A stretch of DNA of 58,847 nucleotides from Variovorax paradoxus (GTDB taxonomy: Bacteria; Pseudomonadota; Gammaproteobacteria; Burkholderiales; Burkholderiaceae_C): contig NZ_JAGGNU010000089.1 of NCBI RefSeq assembly GCF_018614915.1, forward strand, positions 1-58,847. Direction: 5' to 3'. The translations under genes were made by a program, and so were the position numbers. Below, one piece after another: positions 16,246 to 24,021 of this stretch (positions are counted from its first letter, which is position 1; each line of letters starts with the position of its first letter). The notes under the pieces are model-generated. The model was not told the DNA's origin and searched no databases. It saw only the letters and a list, made by a program, of their open reading frames with translations.

Positions 16246-18519
16246 ATGTTGCTGGCTGTAACTTATCCAGCACATCACAACGCCAAGTCAAACGTGGATC
16301 AGCCAGAAAACGCCAACAGCATTTCATTGGATCGCCGCCTCTTCTGCGTGGGTGCGGTGAGCTTTGCAGCCCTCGGAGCCGCGGGCTGCGGAGACGGCGG
16401 CAGCGGCGGGTTCGGCAGCGCCGGCGCGCTCGGCAGCACCCAACAGAATGCGGCGACTGCGACGGCCACGTCCACCGAAGTCGCTGCGACCGAGCCTGTC
16501 ACCAACTCGACCTCTACCTCGGCCTCGCAAGCGCGAAAGTTCACGCATCCCGGCCTGCTGCACACCGAGGCCGATTTCGAGCGCATGCGAACCAAGATCG
16601 CGGCCGGCGCCCAACCCTGGGTCGACGGCTGGAACGCGCTCACCTCCAGCAGCCGTGCCCAGCTCGGCCGCGCGCCCGTGCCGCTGGCAACGGTGGTGCG
16701 CGGCGGCGACGGCGAGAACCACCGCACCATGGTCGAGGACATGGAGCGCGCCTACCAGTTCGCGCTGCGCTGGAAGGTCTCCGGCAACACCGCGTACGCC
16801 GACCTGGCGGTGCAATACCTCGACGCCTGGTCGTCGACGATGACGGCACTCAACGGCAACGCCGACCGCTTCCTGGCCGCCGGCATCTACGGCTACCAAT
16901 GGGCCAATGCGGCCGAGATGATGCGCAGCTATCCGGGCTGGTCGTCCGAAGGCGTCGCGCGCTTCCAGAAACTGCTGCTGGAGGTGTTCTATCCGCTCAG
17001 CCACAGTTTCCTGATCAGGCACAACGACGCCAACATCACCAACTACTGGGCCAACTGGGATCTGTGCAACATCTGCGCCATCCTGGCCATCGGCATCTTC
17101 TGCGATCGCAGCGACCTCTATGACGAGGCCATCGCCTACTACAAGACCGGCCGCGGCAACGGGGCGGCGGCACACAACGTCTACGTGCTTCACCCCGGTT
17201 ACCTGGGGCAATGGCAGGAAAGCGGCCGGGACCAGGGACACTCCACGCTCGGCATGGCGCTGACCGGCCTGCTGTGCGAAATGGCCTGGAGCCAGGGCGA
17301 GGATCTGTACGGCTACGGCAACAACCGCTTCCTCGCCGCCGCCGAGTACGTGGCCATGTCGAACCTGCAGGACGGCAACGGCCAGTACTACTCGCCGCCG
17401 TTCTCGACCTATGTCAACAGGCAGGGGACTTTCACCGTGGTGTCGACGGCCGGGCAGCCCAACCTGCGCCCGTGCTGGGAGTCGATTTACAACCACTACG
17501 TCAATCGCAAGGGGCTTGCGGCGCCCTGGGTGGCGACCATCGCCGCCCAGCTACGCCCCGAGCGCAGCGAATGGGGCGGCGACCAGCCGAGCTTCGGCAC
17601 GCTGACTTACAGCCGCGATCCCGCAGCCGCGGGCACGCCGCCGAGCGGCCTCACGGCCTACGTCACCGCCGGCCAGGTGCTGCTGTCGTGGTGGGGCAGC
17701 GCAAGCGCGACGAGCTACAAGGTCAAGCGAGGCACTTCGGTGAACGGGCCTTTCGCCACCGTCGCCAGCGTCACCGACCCTCGCACCTACACCGACATGC
17801 CGGGCGACGGCGTCTGGTACTACGTCGTCACCGCGGTGAGCGCAAGCGGCGAGAGCAGCGTCTCCAACGTGGCGCGCGTGGCCTTGCCCGGCGAGCTGCG
17901 CGCGCAACTGCCGCTGGATGCGGCGAGCGGAACCACGGCCACCGACGGCAGCGGCAACGGCCAAGGCGGCACGCTGCAGGGCGGCGCCAGCTGGGGCGCA
18001 GGCCGCAGCGGCGGCCGCGCACTGGCGCTCGACGGCAGCAGCGGCCACCTCGCGCTACCCACCGGTGTGCTCTCCCCCCTGGTCGACTTCACGATCGCGG
18101 TGTGGGTGTACTGGAACGCCGCCGTCACCAACACACGCGTGTTCGACTTCGGCTCCAGCGACATCGCCTACCTCGCGCTGCTGCCGCGCGATGCCGGCGG
18201 CTCGATGCGCTTCACCGTGACCGGCACCACCTGGTACGGCGAGCAGAGCATCGCGGCGCCGAGCGCCTTGCCCACCGGCCGCTGGGTGCACCTGGCGGTC
18301 ACGCTGTCGGGCACCACCGGCACGCTGTACGTCGATGGCGTGGCTGCCGGCAGCAACAACGCAATTGCGCTCGCGCCCTTCCAGCTCGGCGACACCACGC
18401 AGAACTGGCTCGGCCGCTCGCAGTACCCGGCCGATCCTTACTTCAATGGGCGCATGCAGGACCTTCGCATCTACAGCGGCGCGTTGAGAGCAGCGGAGAT
18501 CGCGGCGCTCGCGGCCTGA
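16246..18519 (+). CDS. Secreted alginate lyase-like protein with FnIII and LamG domains
   Basis: This 757-residue exported protein has an N-terminal twin-arginine-like signal (DRRLFCVGAVSFAALG) ending in the lipobox AAGC (about Cys 47), so it may be a Tat-exported lipoprotein. A Ser/Thr/Ala-rich linker follows. Then comes an alpha/alpha-toroid alginate-lyase-like domain (about 100-440; FTHPGLLHTEADFERMRTKI, and HNDANITNYWANWD). A fibronectin type III domain (about 465-550) and a LamG/concanavalin-like jellyroll (about 555-755) complete it. It likely binds and cleaves an acidic polysaccharide outside the cytoplasm. The start is uncertain: ATG 16246 and GTG 16294 are both possible, and neither has a strong ribosome binding site. 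It is not flanked by other polysaccharide genes. Confidence 0.8.
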   Translation: MLLAVTYPAHHNAKSNVDQPENANSISLDRRLFCVGAVSFAALGAAGCGDGGSGGFGSAGALGSTQQNAATATATSTEVAATEPVTNSTSTSASQARKFTHPGLLHTEADFERMRTKIAAGAQPWVDGWNALTSSSRAQLGRAPVPLATVVRGGDGENHRTMVEDMERAYQFALRWKVSGNTAYADLAVQYLDAWSSTMTALNGNADRFLAAGIYGYQWANAAEMMRSYPGWSSEGVARFQKLLLEVFYPLSHSFLIRHNDANITNYWANWDLCNICAILAIGIFCDRSDLYDEAIAYYKTGRGNGAAAHNVYVLHPGYLGQWQESGRDQGHSTLGMALTGLLCEMAWSQGEDLYGYGNNRFLAAAEYVAMSNLQDGNGQYYSPPFSTYVNRQGTFTVVSTAGQPNLRPCWESIYNHYVNRKGLAAPWVATIAAQLRPERSEWGGDQPSFGTLTYSRDPAAAGTPPSGLTAYVTAGQVLLSWWGSASATSYKVKRGTSVNGPFATVASVTDPRTYTDMPGDGVWYYVVTAVSASGESSVSNVARVALPGELRAQLPLDAASGTTATDGSGNGQGGTLQGGASWGAGRSGGRALALDGSSGHLALPTGVLSPLVDFTIAVWVYWNAAVTNTRVFDFGSSDIAYLALLPRDAGGSMRFTVTGTTWYGEQSIAAPSALPTGRWVHLAVTLSGTTGTLYVDGVAAGSNNAIALAPFQLGDTTQNWLGRSQYPADPYFNGRMQDLRIYSGALRAAEIAALAA

Positions 18520-18535
18520 GGCGTCGGAGACGCCT
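18519..18535. terminator. Hairpin overlapping the stop codon of the alginate lyase-like gene
   Basis: AGGCGTC and GACGCCT form a perfect 7-bp stem with a GGA loop, beginning at the last base of the stop codon. It lacks a T-run. It is the only terminator-like structure before the next gene. Confidence 0.45.
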
Positions 18536-18582
18536 ACCGGTCGATCTAGGGTTAACCCTTGGAACCTTCGATTTTCCGTTAC

Positions 18583-18623
18583 AGTAAGTGACTACTCGTT
18601 ACATGAGGCCTGACTCACTTACT
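18583..18623. promoter_or_regulatory. 9-bp inverted repeat in front of a substrate-binding protein gene
   Basis: AGTAAGTGA (18583-18591) and TCACTTACT (18615-18623) are exact reverse complements separated by 23 bases. The second arm ends 2 bases before the ATG at 18626. A direct repeat CGTTAC (18577-18582 and 18597-18602) overlaps it. The placement suits an operator, or an RNA hairpin that hides the start codon. No dedicated regulator gene lies next to it. Confidence 0.5.
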
Positions 18624-18625
18624 TG

Positions 18626-19762
18626 ATGGAAAAACCCATTCAACGCCGGCACGCGATCCAGCGCCTTGCCGCCGCCAGCGCGGCGCTGGCACTCCCGGCC
18701 TGGGCCCAACCCGCACGCATCGTGCTCGGACAATCGGCCGCATTCAGCGGCCCGGCCGAGCAGCTGGGCATCCAGATGAACAAGGGCGCGCGCATCTTCT
18801 TCGACGGGCTCAACGCCGCGGGCGGCATCAACGGCCGCACGGTCGAGCTGCGCACGCTCGACGACGGCTACGAGCCCGAGCGCTGCAAGGCGAACACCGA
18901 CAAGCTCATCAAGGACGATGTCTTCGCGCTCTTCGGCTACGTCGGCACGCCCACCTGCCTGGCCGCGATGCCGCTGGTGGACGCGGCGAAGATTCCGTTC
19001 TTCGGCCCGTTCACCGGCGCCGAGGCGCTGCGCGAACCCTTCCGCAAGACGGTGTTCCACGTCCGTGCCTCCTACTACGACGAGACCGCGCTGATCGTGA
19101 AGCAGCTCACCTCGCTGGGCCTGAGGAAGATCGCGGTGTTCCACCAGAACGATGCCTATGGCCAAGCCGGGCTGGAGGGCGTGAAGCGTGCGCTCAAGCC
19201 GCTTGCCCTCGAGCCTGTGGCCGTAGGCAAGGTCGAGCGCAATTCGGTGAACGTGGCGCAGGCGGTGAAGGACATCACGGCCGCCGCCCCCACCGCGGTG
19301 GTGCAGATCGGCGCCTACAAGGCCTGCGCGGCCTTCATCCGCGAAGCGCGCAAGGCCGGCTACGGCGGCACCTTCTTCAACGTCTCCTTCGTCGGCACCG
19401 AGGCGCTGGGCGAGGACCTCGGCAAGGAGGCCCGCGGCATCATGGTCAGCCAGGTGATGCCCTCGCCGTTCTCGACCAACACGCCGATCTCGCGCGAGTA
19501 CCTGGATGCCACGCGCAAGGCCGGCCCCGATGTCAAGCCCAGCTATTCGAGCATGGAGGGCTACGTGGCCGCCAAGGTGCTGGCCGAGGGCCTGCGCCGC
19601 GCCGGCCGCGCGCCCACACGCGATTCGCTGGTGGCCGGCCTGGAGTCGATCCAGAACGCCGACTTCGGCGGCTTCCACATCGACTTCAGTGCCCGCAAGC
19701 ACGCGGCGTCGAGCTACGTCGATCTGTCGATGCTGACGCACGACGGCAAGGTTCGTCTTTGA
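18626..19762 (+). CDS. ABC transporter substrate-binding protein, branched-chain amino acid (LivJ-like) type
   Basis: This 378-residue periplasmic binding protein has an N-terminal export signal with a twin-Arg-like start (QRRHAIQRLAAASAALALPAWAQ). The type I binding fold begins at about residue 30 (IVLGQSAAFSGPAEQLGIQMNKG). The second lobe contains VAVFHQNDAYGQAGLEGVKRAL-type sequence, characteristic of the HAAT family. No permease or ATPase genes accompany it, so it may use a transporter encoded elsewhere or act as a sensor. I chose ATG 18626; TTG 18623 immediately before is also open. A long inverted repeat sits at its start. Confidence 0.88.
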   Translation: MEKPIQRRHAIQRLAAASAALALPAWAQPARIVLGQSAAFSGPAEQLGIQMNKGARIFFDGLNAAGGINGRTVELRTLDDGYEPERCKANTDKLIKDDVFALFGYVGTPTCLAAMPLVDAAKIPFFGPFTGAEALREPFRKTVFHVRASYYDETALIVKQLTSLGLRKIAVFHQNDAYGQAGLEGVKRALKPLALEPVAVGKVERNSVNVAQAVKDITAAAPTAVVQIGAYKACAAFIREARKAGYGGTFFNVSFVGTEALGEDLGKEARGIMVSQVMPSPFSTNTPISREYLDATRKAGPDVKPSYSSMEGYVAAKVLAEGLRRAGRAPTRDSLVAGLESIQNADFGGFHIDFSARKHAASSYVDLSMLTHDGKVRL

Positions 19763-19847
19763 TCCGCGCGAGCCGGCGCCTCTTTCGCCGAGGGGCGTGA
19801 AAACCCCTTTGCGCGTCACCGCTTGCGCATCGGCTATCGTCCGCCGC

Positions 19848-20432
19848 ATGGCCCCATCCGAAACTTCATCCGACGGCGCACGCCCTTCGCTGGACGTGGC
19901 GGTGGTGATCCGGCGCGAGCGGCTCCACGGCCCTTCGAGCCATTGGCAGCCCTGGCGCTGGGTGCTCGACGAGGTGGTCCCGGACGAGCCCGGCTTCGGC
20001 GATGCGCCGCGCCTGTTGCGCGACGACGAAGGCGCCCAGACCTGGCTGCACCCCGGCTTCAAGGTCGAGTTGTTTCGCGATGAAGCAGAGGGTTACCAGC
20101 TCAACGCAACAACACCCGCGCCCTGCTGGTTCGTGATGTGGCGCATGGAAGAAGCGGCGACGCTCGCGCCGGAGCCGATCCCGCGGCCGTTGACGGTGAC
20201 GCTGAGCTACAACGAGGCGGGCCGCTGGCTCGATGCGCAGGAAACCGTCGAGCAGGTGCCGGCGCCGCCCGAAGTGGTCGATTGGCTGCGCGCCTACGTG
20301 GACGAGCACTACGTGGCCGAACCCAAGCGCCGCAAGCGGCCGGAGAGCTTCAAGCCGCTGGTCGACCGCTTCGGCAATGCGGCCAGCGTGACGACCGAGA
20401 AGAAGCGCGGCCGGGGAGCGGGCGATGTCTGA
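19848..20432 (+). CDS. DUF3305 domain protein of the formate dehydrogenase locus
   Basis: This 194-residue soluble protein has the DUF3305 pattern: LDVAVVIRRERLHGPSSHWQPWRWVLDEV near the start, and WLHPGFKVELFRDEAEGYQLNATTPAPCWFVMWRME in the middle. A basic tail (EPKRRKRPESFKPLVDRFG) follows. The function is unknown; the family is found beside membrane-bound formate dehydrogenases. The start ATG 19848 follows a -10-like TATCGT by 7 bases, suggesting a leaderless message. The 3' end overlaps the DUF3306 gene by 8 bases, so the two are tightly coupled. Confidence 0.85.
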   Translation: MAPSETSSDGARPSLDVAVVIRRERLHGPSSHWQPWRWVLDEVVPDEPGFGDAPRLLRDDEGAQTWLHPGFKVELFRDEAEGYQLNATTPAPCWFVMWRMEEAATLAPEPIPRPLTVTLSYNEAGRWLDAQETVEQVPAPPEVVDWLRAYVDEHYVAEPKRRKRPESFKPLVDRFGNAASVTTEKKRGRGAGDV

Positions 20433-21027
20433 GGGTTTTTTCGATCGCTGGTCGCGGCGCAAGCAGCAGGTGCGGGTGGGGGAGGTGCCACCAGCGGAGC
20501 CGGTGGCGGTCGTGCCAGTGGAACCGGTGGGGCTTGTCGAAACGCCTGGCCCCCATCCCAACCTTCCCCCAGCGGGGGAAGGAGAAAGTCCGCCGCCGCC
20601 GACGCTGGCCGATGCACAAGCGCTCACCATCGATTCCGACTTCAAGCCCTTCGTCGCGACGAACGTCGCGCCCGAGGTCAAGAACGCCGCCTTCAAGAAA
20701 CTGTTCGCCGATCCGCATTTCAACGTGATGGATGGGTTGGACACCTACATCGACGACTACTCCCAGTCGACGCCGATACCCGAGAGCGTGCTGCGCCAGA
20801 TGGCGAGCGCGAAGTTCCTGAACCTGTTCGAGGAGGAAGAGGAAAAAAACCCTGAGGGCGACGCGCTGCCGGACGTGGCACAGTCGACGAATCCCGGGGA
20901 AGCTCCCAGCCCGCCGCTTGCCGATGCGCAAGCGGCCAGCCAAGAAACCGATGACCACCACGCTGATCTGCGACTGCAACAAGACGATGCCCCTCGAGCC
21001 GAAGACGCTCGGGACCGCACTGGCTGA
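20425..21027 (+). CDS. DUF3306 domain protein of the formate dehydrogenase locus
   Basis: This 200-residue protein begins MSEGFFDRWSRRKQQ, and its core TIDSDFKPFVATNVAPEVKNAAFKKLF... continues FNVMDGLDTYIDDY, the DUF3306 signature. A Pro-rich segment after residue 40 (GPHPNLPPAGEGESPPPP) is encoded by an inserted palindromic repeat, not by family sequence. An acidic C-terminal region (FEEEEEKNPEGD) follows. It starts inside the DUF3305 gene and its last 77 bases overlap the start of the ferredoxin-like gene in another frame. Function unknown; probably a maturation or assembly factor for the enzyme encoded downstream. Confidence 0.85.
   Translation: MSEGFFDRWSRRKQQVRVGEVPPAEPVAVVPVEPVGLVETPGPHPNLPPAGEGESPPPPTLADAQALTIDSDFKPFVATNVAPEVKNAAFKKLFADPHFNVMDGLDTYIDDYSQSTPIPESVLRQMASAKFLNLFEEEEEKNPEGDALPDVAQSTNPGEAPSPPLADAQAASQETDDHHADLRLQQDDAPRAEDARDRTG
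20550..20584. repeat. Palindromic repeat inside the DUF3306 gene
   Basis: A perfect 9-bp stem (CCTTCCCCC at 20562-20570 with GGGGGAAGG at 20574-20582) and a 3-base loop, preceded by CCCCATCCCAA. This is the widespread interspersed palindrome of high-GC proteobacteria. It is read in frame as GPHPNLPPAGEGES. Confidence 0.75.
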
Positions 21028-23065
21028 GACACTGCCACTTCATTCGGCGCTGTGCCGCCGCGAGGCGCCGGCCTTCCAGCGTGCCATCCAATCCGGCGAC
21101 GAGGTGGTGGTGGCCTGCACGCAGGAGAAGCGGCTGTTCGGCGAGCTCGCGCAGCAGACGCCGGATGCGGTGTCCCCGATCCGCTTCGTCAACATCCGCG
21201 AAACCGGCGGCTGGAGCCGCGACGCGAAGAGCGCGATGCCGAAGATCGCCGCCTTGCTCGCCGCCGCCAGCCTGCCCGAGCCTGATCCCGTGTCGACGGT
21301 CAGCTATGCAAGCCAGGGCCGCTTGCTGATCGTCGGTGCGCTCGACGAGGCGGAGAAGGCGGCCGCTCTGATGGGCGACACGCTGGATGTCACGATCTTT
21401 TCGCGCGGCCCCGGCGCCCTCGGCGGCGCGCAGGAGCGCCGCTGGCCGGTGATCGCCGGCCGCATCGATTCGCTCGCAGGCTGGCTCGGCGCCTTCAAGC
21501 TGCAATGGACGCGCGACAACGCGATCGACCTCGACCTCTGCACGCGCTGCAACGCCTGCCTCGCCGTCTGCCCGGAGCAGGCCATCGGCTTCGACTACCA
21601 GATCGACAACGCCAAGTGCACGTCGCACCGCGACTGCGAGCGCGCCTGCACGGTGGCCGGCGCGATCGATTTCAGCCGTGCGCCCGCGCAATTCGACGGC
21701 GCCTTCGACCTGGTGCTCGACCTCGGCGCCGCGCCGCTCATCGACTGGCATGCGCCGCCGCAGGGCTACTTCTACCTGCACAGCGGCCTGGCGCATGCAG
21801 AGGGGCTCGCGACGCTGCTGCGCCTGCGCGAGCTGGTCGGCGAATTCGAGAAGCCGAAGTTCTTCGACTACAAGCAGAAGCTCTGCGCCCACAGCCGCAA
21901 CGAAGTGGTGGGCTGCAATGCCTGCATCGAGGTCTGCTCCGCGCACGCGGTGACGAGCGACAAGGAGCGCCAGCGCATCGTCGTCAACCCGAACCTCTGC
22001 GTCGGCTGCGGCGCCTGCACCACCGTCTGCCCGACCGGCGCGCTCGGCTACACCTATCCGCGCGCGCCCGACCAGGGCCTGAAGCTGCGCACGCTGCTTT
22101 CCACCTACGCCGGCGCCGGCGGGCGCGATGCGGTGCTGCTGCTTCACAGCCAGGAAGGCGGGCAGGCGCTGGTCGAGCGCCTCGGGCGCGAGGCGCAGCT
22201 CGGCCGCGCGCAGGGCGTGCCCGCGAACGTCATCCCGGTCGGCCTCTGGCATGCCGCGAGCACCGGCATCGACCTGTGGCTCAGCGCGGTCGCCTTCGGC
22301 GCGTCGCAGGTGGCCGTGCTCGCGACCGGCGAAGAGGCGCCGGCCTACCTCGATGCGCTGCGCGAGCAGATGGCGATCGCGCAGGCGCTGCTGCTGGGGC
22401 TGGGCTACACCGGCACGCACTTCCGGCTGATCGAGGCGGCCTCGCCGGCAGATCTGGATGCGGCGCTCGCTGCGCTGCGCGATACGCGCCAGCAGCGGCC
22501 CGCCACGGCAGCGCGCTTCGCGGTCGGCGCCGAAAAGCGCAGCACGCTCGAGCTCGCGCTCGACCACCTGATCGATGCCGCGCCCGCGCTGAAGGCAGCG
22601 CCCGAAGCGCCGCTCGCGATTCCGCTGCCGGCCGGCTCGCCCTTCGGTGCCATCGAGGTCGACAAGAACAAGTGCACGATGTGCCTGGCCTGCGTCAGCG
22701 CCTGCCCGGCCAGCGCGCTGCAGGACAACCCCAACGCGCCGCAGCTGCGCTTCGTCGAGAAGAACTGCGTGCAGTGCGGTCTCTGCGCGAGCACCTGCCC
22801 CGAAGACGCGATCTCGCTGGTGCCGCGGCTCCTGGTCGCGGCCGAGCGCAAGCAGCCGGTGGTGCTCAATGAAGCGAAGCCGTGGAGCTGCATCCGCTGC
22901 GGCAAGCCCTTCGGCACGCAGAAGGCGATCGAGGCCATGCTCGGCAAGCTGGCCGGCCATGCGATGTTCCAGGGCGAGGCGCTCGAACGCCTGAAGATGT
23001 GCAGCGACTGCCGGGTCATCGACCTGTACAGCGCGCAGAACGAAATGAAGATCACGCAGCTATGA
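20951..23065 (+). CDS. Multi-cluster ferredoxin-like 4Fe-4S protein of the formate dehydrogenase locus
   Basis: This 704-residue cytoplasmic protein has several [4Fe-4S] sites: CTRCNACLAVCPEQ (about 197), CTSHRDCERAC, CNACIEVC, CVGCGACTTVCPTG (about 355), CTMCLACVSACP (about 576) and CVQCGLCASTCPED (about 607). It ends with a zinc-ribbon-like pair (CIRCGKPFG and CSDCRVID). An N-terminal DCNKTM motif adds another Cys pair. The sites suggest an electron conduit or a cluster-loading scaffold. ATG 20951 starts inside the DUF3306 gene, and the stop overlaps the next gene's ATG (ATGA). Its constant position between DUF3306 and the chaperone gene argues for a role with this dehydrogenase. No specific function is known to me. 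Confidence 0.88.
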   Translation: MTTTLICDCNKTMPLEPKTLGTALAETLPLHSALCRREAPAFQRAIQSGDEVVVACTQEKRLFGELAQQTPDAVSPIRFVNIRETGGWSRDAKSAMPKIAALLAAASLPEPDPVSTVSYASQGRLLIVGALDEAEKAAALMGDTLDVTIFSRGPGALGGAQERRWPVIAGRIDSLAGWLGAFKLQWTRDNAIDLDLCTRCNACLAVCPEQAIGFDYQIDNAKCTSHRDCERACTVAGAIDFSRAPAQFDGAFDLVLDLGAAPLIDWHAPPQGYFYLHSGLAHAEGLATLLRLRELVGEFEKPKFFDYKQKLCAHSRNEVVGCNACIEVCSAHAVTSDKERQRIVVNPNLCVGCGACTTVCPTGALGYTYPRAPDQGLKLRTLLSTYAGAGGRDAVLLLHSQEGGQALVERLGREAQLGRAQGVPANVIPVGLWHAASTGIDLWLSAVAFGASQVAVLATGEEAPAYLDALREQMAIAQALLLGLGYTGTHFRLIEAASPADLDAALAALRDTRQQRPATAARFAVGAEKRSTLELALDHLIDAAPALKAAPEAPLAIPLPAGSPFGAIEVDKNKCTMCLACVSACPASALQDNPNAPQLRFVEKNCVQCGLCASTCPEDAISLVPRLLVAAERKQPVVLNEAKPWSCIRCGKPFGTQKAIEAMLGKLAGHAMFQGEALERLKMCSDCRVIDLYSAQNEMKITQL

Positions 23066-23679
23066 GAGAGAGCCCTCCCGTTTCTTCCGCGCTCGACGAG
23101 GAGCTGGCACGCGCCGAGCTCTACGGCTTGCTCGCGCGGCTCTGGTATGCGGCGCCCGATGCCGAACTGCTGGATGCCTTCCAGGTCGCGCCGACCGAGG
23201 CGCCGGCCGCGGGCGCCTTTCTCGAGGAGCCCTGGCGGCAGCTCGTGGGCGTGGCGCGCGGCATCGACTCCGCCGCGGCGAAGAACGAGTACGACGCGCT
23301 CTTCGGCGGCATCGGCAAGCCCGAGATCTACCTGTTCGGCTCGCACTACCTGAGCGGCTTTCTCAACGACAAGGCGCTGGCCCACCTGCGCACTGACCTC
23401 GACCGGCTCGGCCTGGCGCGCGAAGAGGCGGTTTCCGAGACCGAGGACCACATCGCCTGCCTGTTCGAGGTCATGCGCTACCTGATCGCAGGCGAGGACG
23501 TTGCGGTCGCCAATCTGACGCAGCAGCAGGCCTTCTTCTCGACCCACGTGCAGTCCTGGCTGCCGGCCATGTGCGATGCGGTGGCGCAGCATCCGAAGGC
23601 GAATTTCTATGCGGCGCTGGCGGTGCTGACGCGCGCCTTCACGGAAGTCGAAGCCCAGGGTTTCGACATGCTGACCTAG
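23062..23679 (+). CDS. TorD/DmsD-like chaperone for the formate dehydrogenase
   Basis: This 205-residue all-helical protein has the TorD family pattern ARAELYGLLARLWYAAPDAELL at the N-terminus. In the middle it has NEYDALFGGIGKPEIYLFGSHYLSGFLNDKAL, where the Y-x-LF region is typical. Such proteins bind the twin-arginine leader of molybdoenzymes until the cofactor is in place. The client is presumably the Tat-exported alpha subunit two genes downstream. The start ATG 23062 overlaps the stop of the 4Fe-4S gene by 4 bases. Confidence 0.85.
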   Translation: MRESPPVSSALDEELARAELYGLLARLWYAAPDAELLDAFQVAPTEAPAAGAFLEEPWRQLVGVARGIDSAAAKNEYDALFGGIGKPEIYLFGSHYLSGFLNDKALAHLRTDLDRLGLAREEAVSETEDHIACLFEVMRYLIAGEDVAVANLTQQQAFFSTHVQSWLPAMCDAVAQHPKANFYAALAVLTRAFTEVEAQGFDMLT

Positions 23680-23691
23680 TTCCGAGGGCCA

Positions 23692-23765
23692 TTGATTTTC
23701 GAAATATCAGGGTCTCGACTAGTATCCAAATATATGTAACTGGTTTCATATCTCGTTTAGCCAGC
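23692..23765. promoter_or_regulatory. AT-rich promoter region of the membrane formate dehydrogenase genes
   Basis: This gap is markedly more AT-rich than the surroundings. It holds a dyad around TTTCGAAA (TTGAT at 23692-23696 and ATCAG at 23706-23710), and a second inverted repeat ATATG...CATAT with a 10-base spacer near 23731-23750. One or both are likely operator or activator sites for the structural genes that follow. Confidence 0.45.
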
Positions 23766-23782
23766 CACTCCTGGAGTTGTAT

Positions 23783-24007
23783 ATGCAGGACAGCCAATCC
23801 GCCGGGCCCAAGCCGGCGTCCCGTCGAGGGTTCTTTTTCGGCGCCGCCACCGTCGGCGCAGCCGCAGCAGCCGCCACGGTGCTGCCCAAGGTCGCGCCGG
23901 AGCCTGCCGCCGCGGCCACCGCCGCTCCCAAGCCCATGCCCGAGAAGGGCGGCGGCTACACCCTGAGCGAGCACGTCAAGCATTACTACAAGACCACTTC
24001 GGCCTGA
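23783..24007 (+). CDS. Small twin-arginine protein of the formate dehydrogenase operon
   Basis: This 74-residue protein consists mostly of a Tat-type signal: ASRRGFFFGAATVGAAAAAATVLP. A short mature tail rich in Ala and Pro follows, ending YTLSEHVKHYYKTTSA. This matches the small 'formate dehydrogenase region TAT target' proteins that precede the alpha subunit. The role is unknown; it may be a membrane-associated assembly factor. TGGAG lies 7 bases upstream of ATG 23783, which supports this start over TTG 23777. Confidence 0.85.
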   Translation: MQDSQSAGPKPASRRGFFFGAATVGAAAAAATVLPKVAPEPAAAATAAPKPMPEKGGGYTLSEHVKHYYKTTSA

Positions 24008-24021
24008 GGACGAAACCCACC

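Noticed and set aside
23692..23710. FNR/ANR-type box (TTGAT....ATCAA)
   Set aside because: The half-sites TTGAT and ATCAG are 9 bases apart instead of 4, and the right half is imperfect; kept only as an unnamed dyad.
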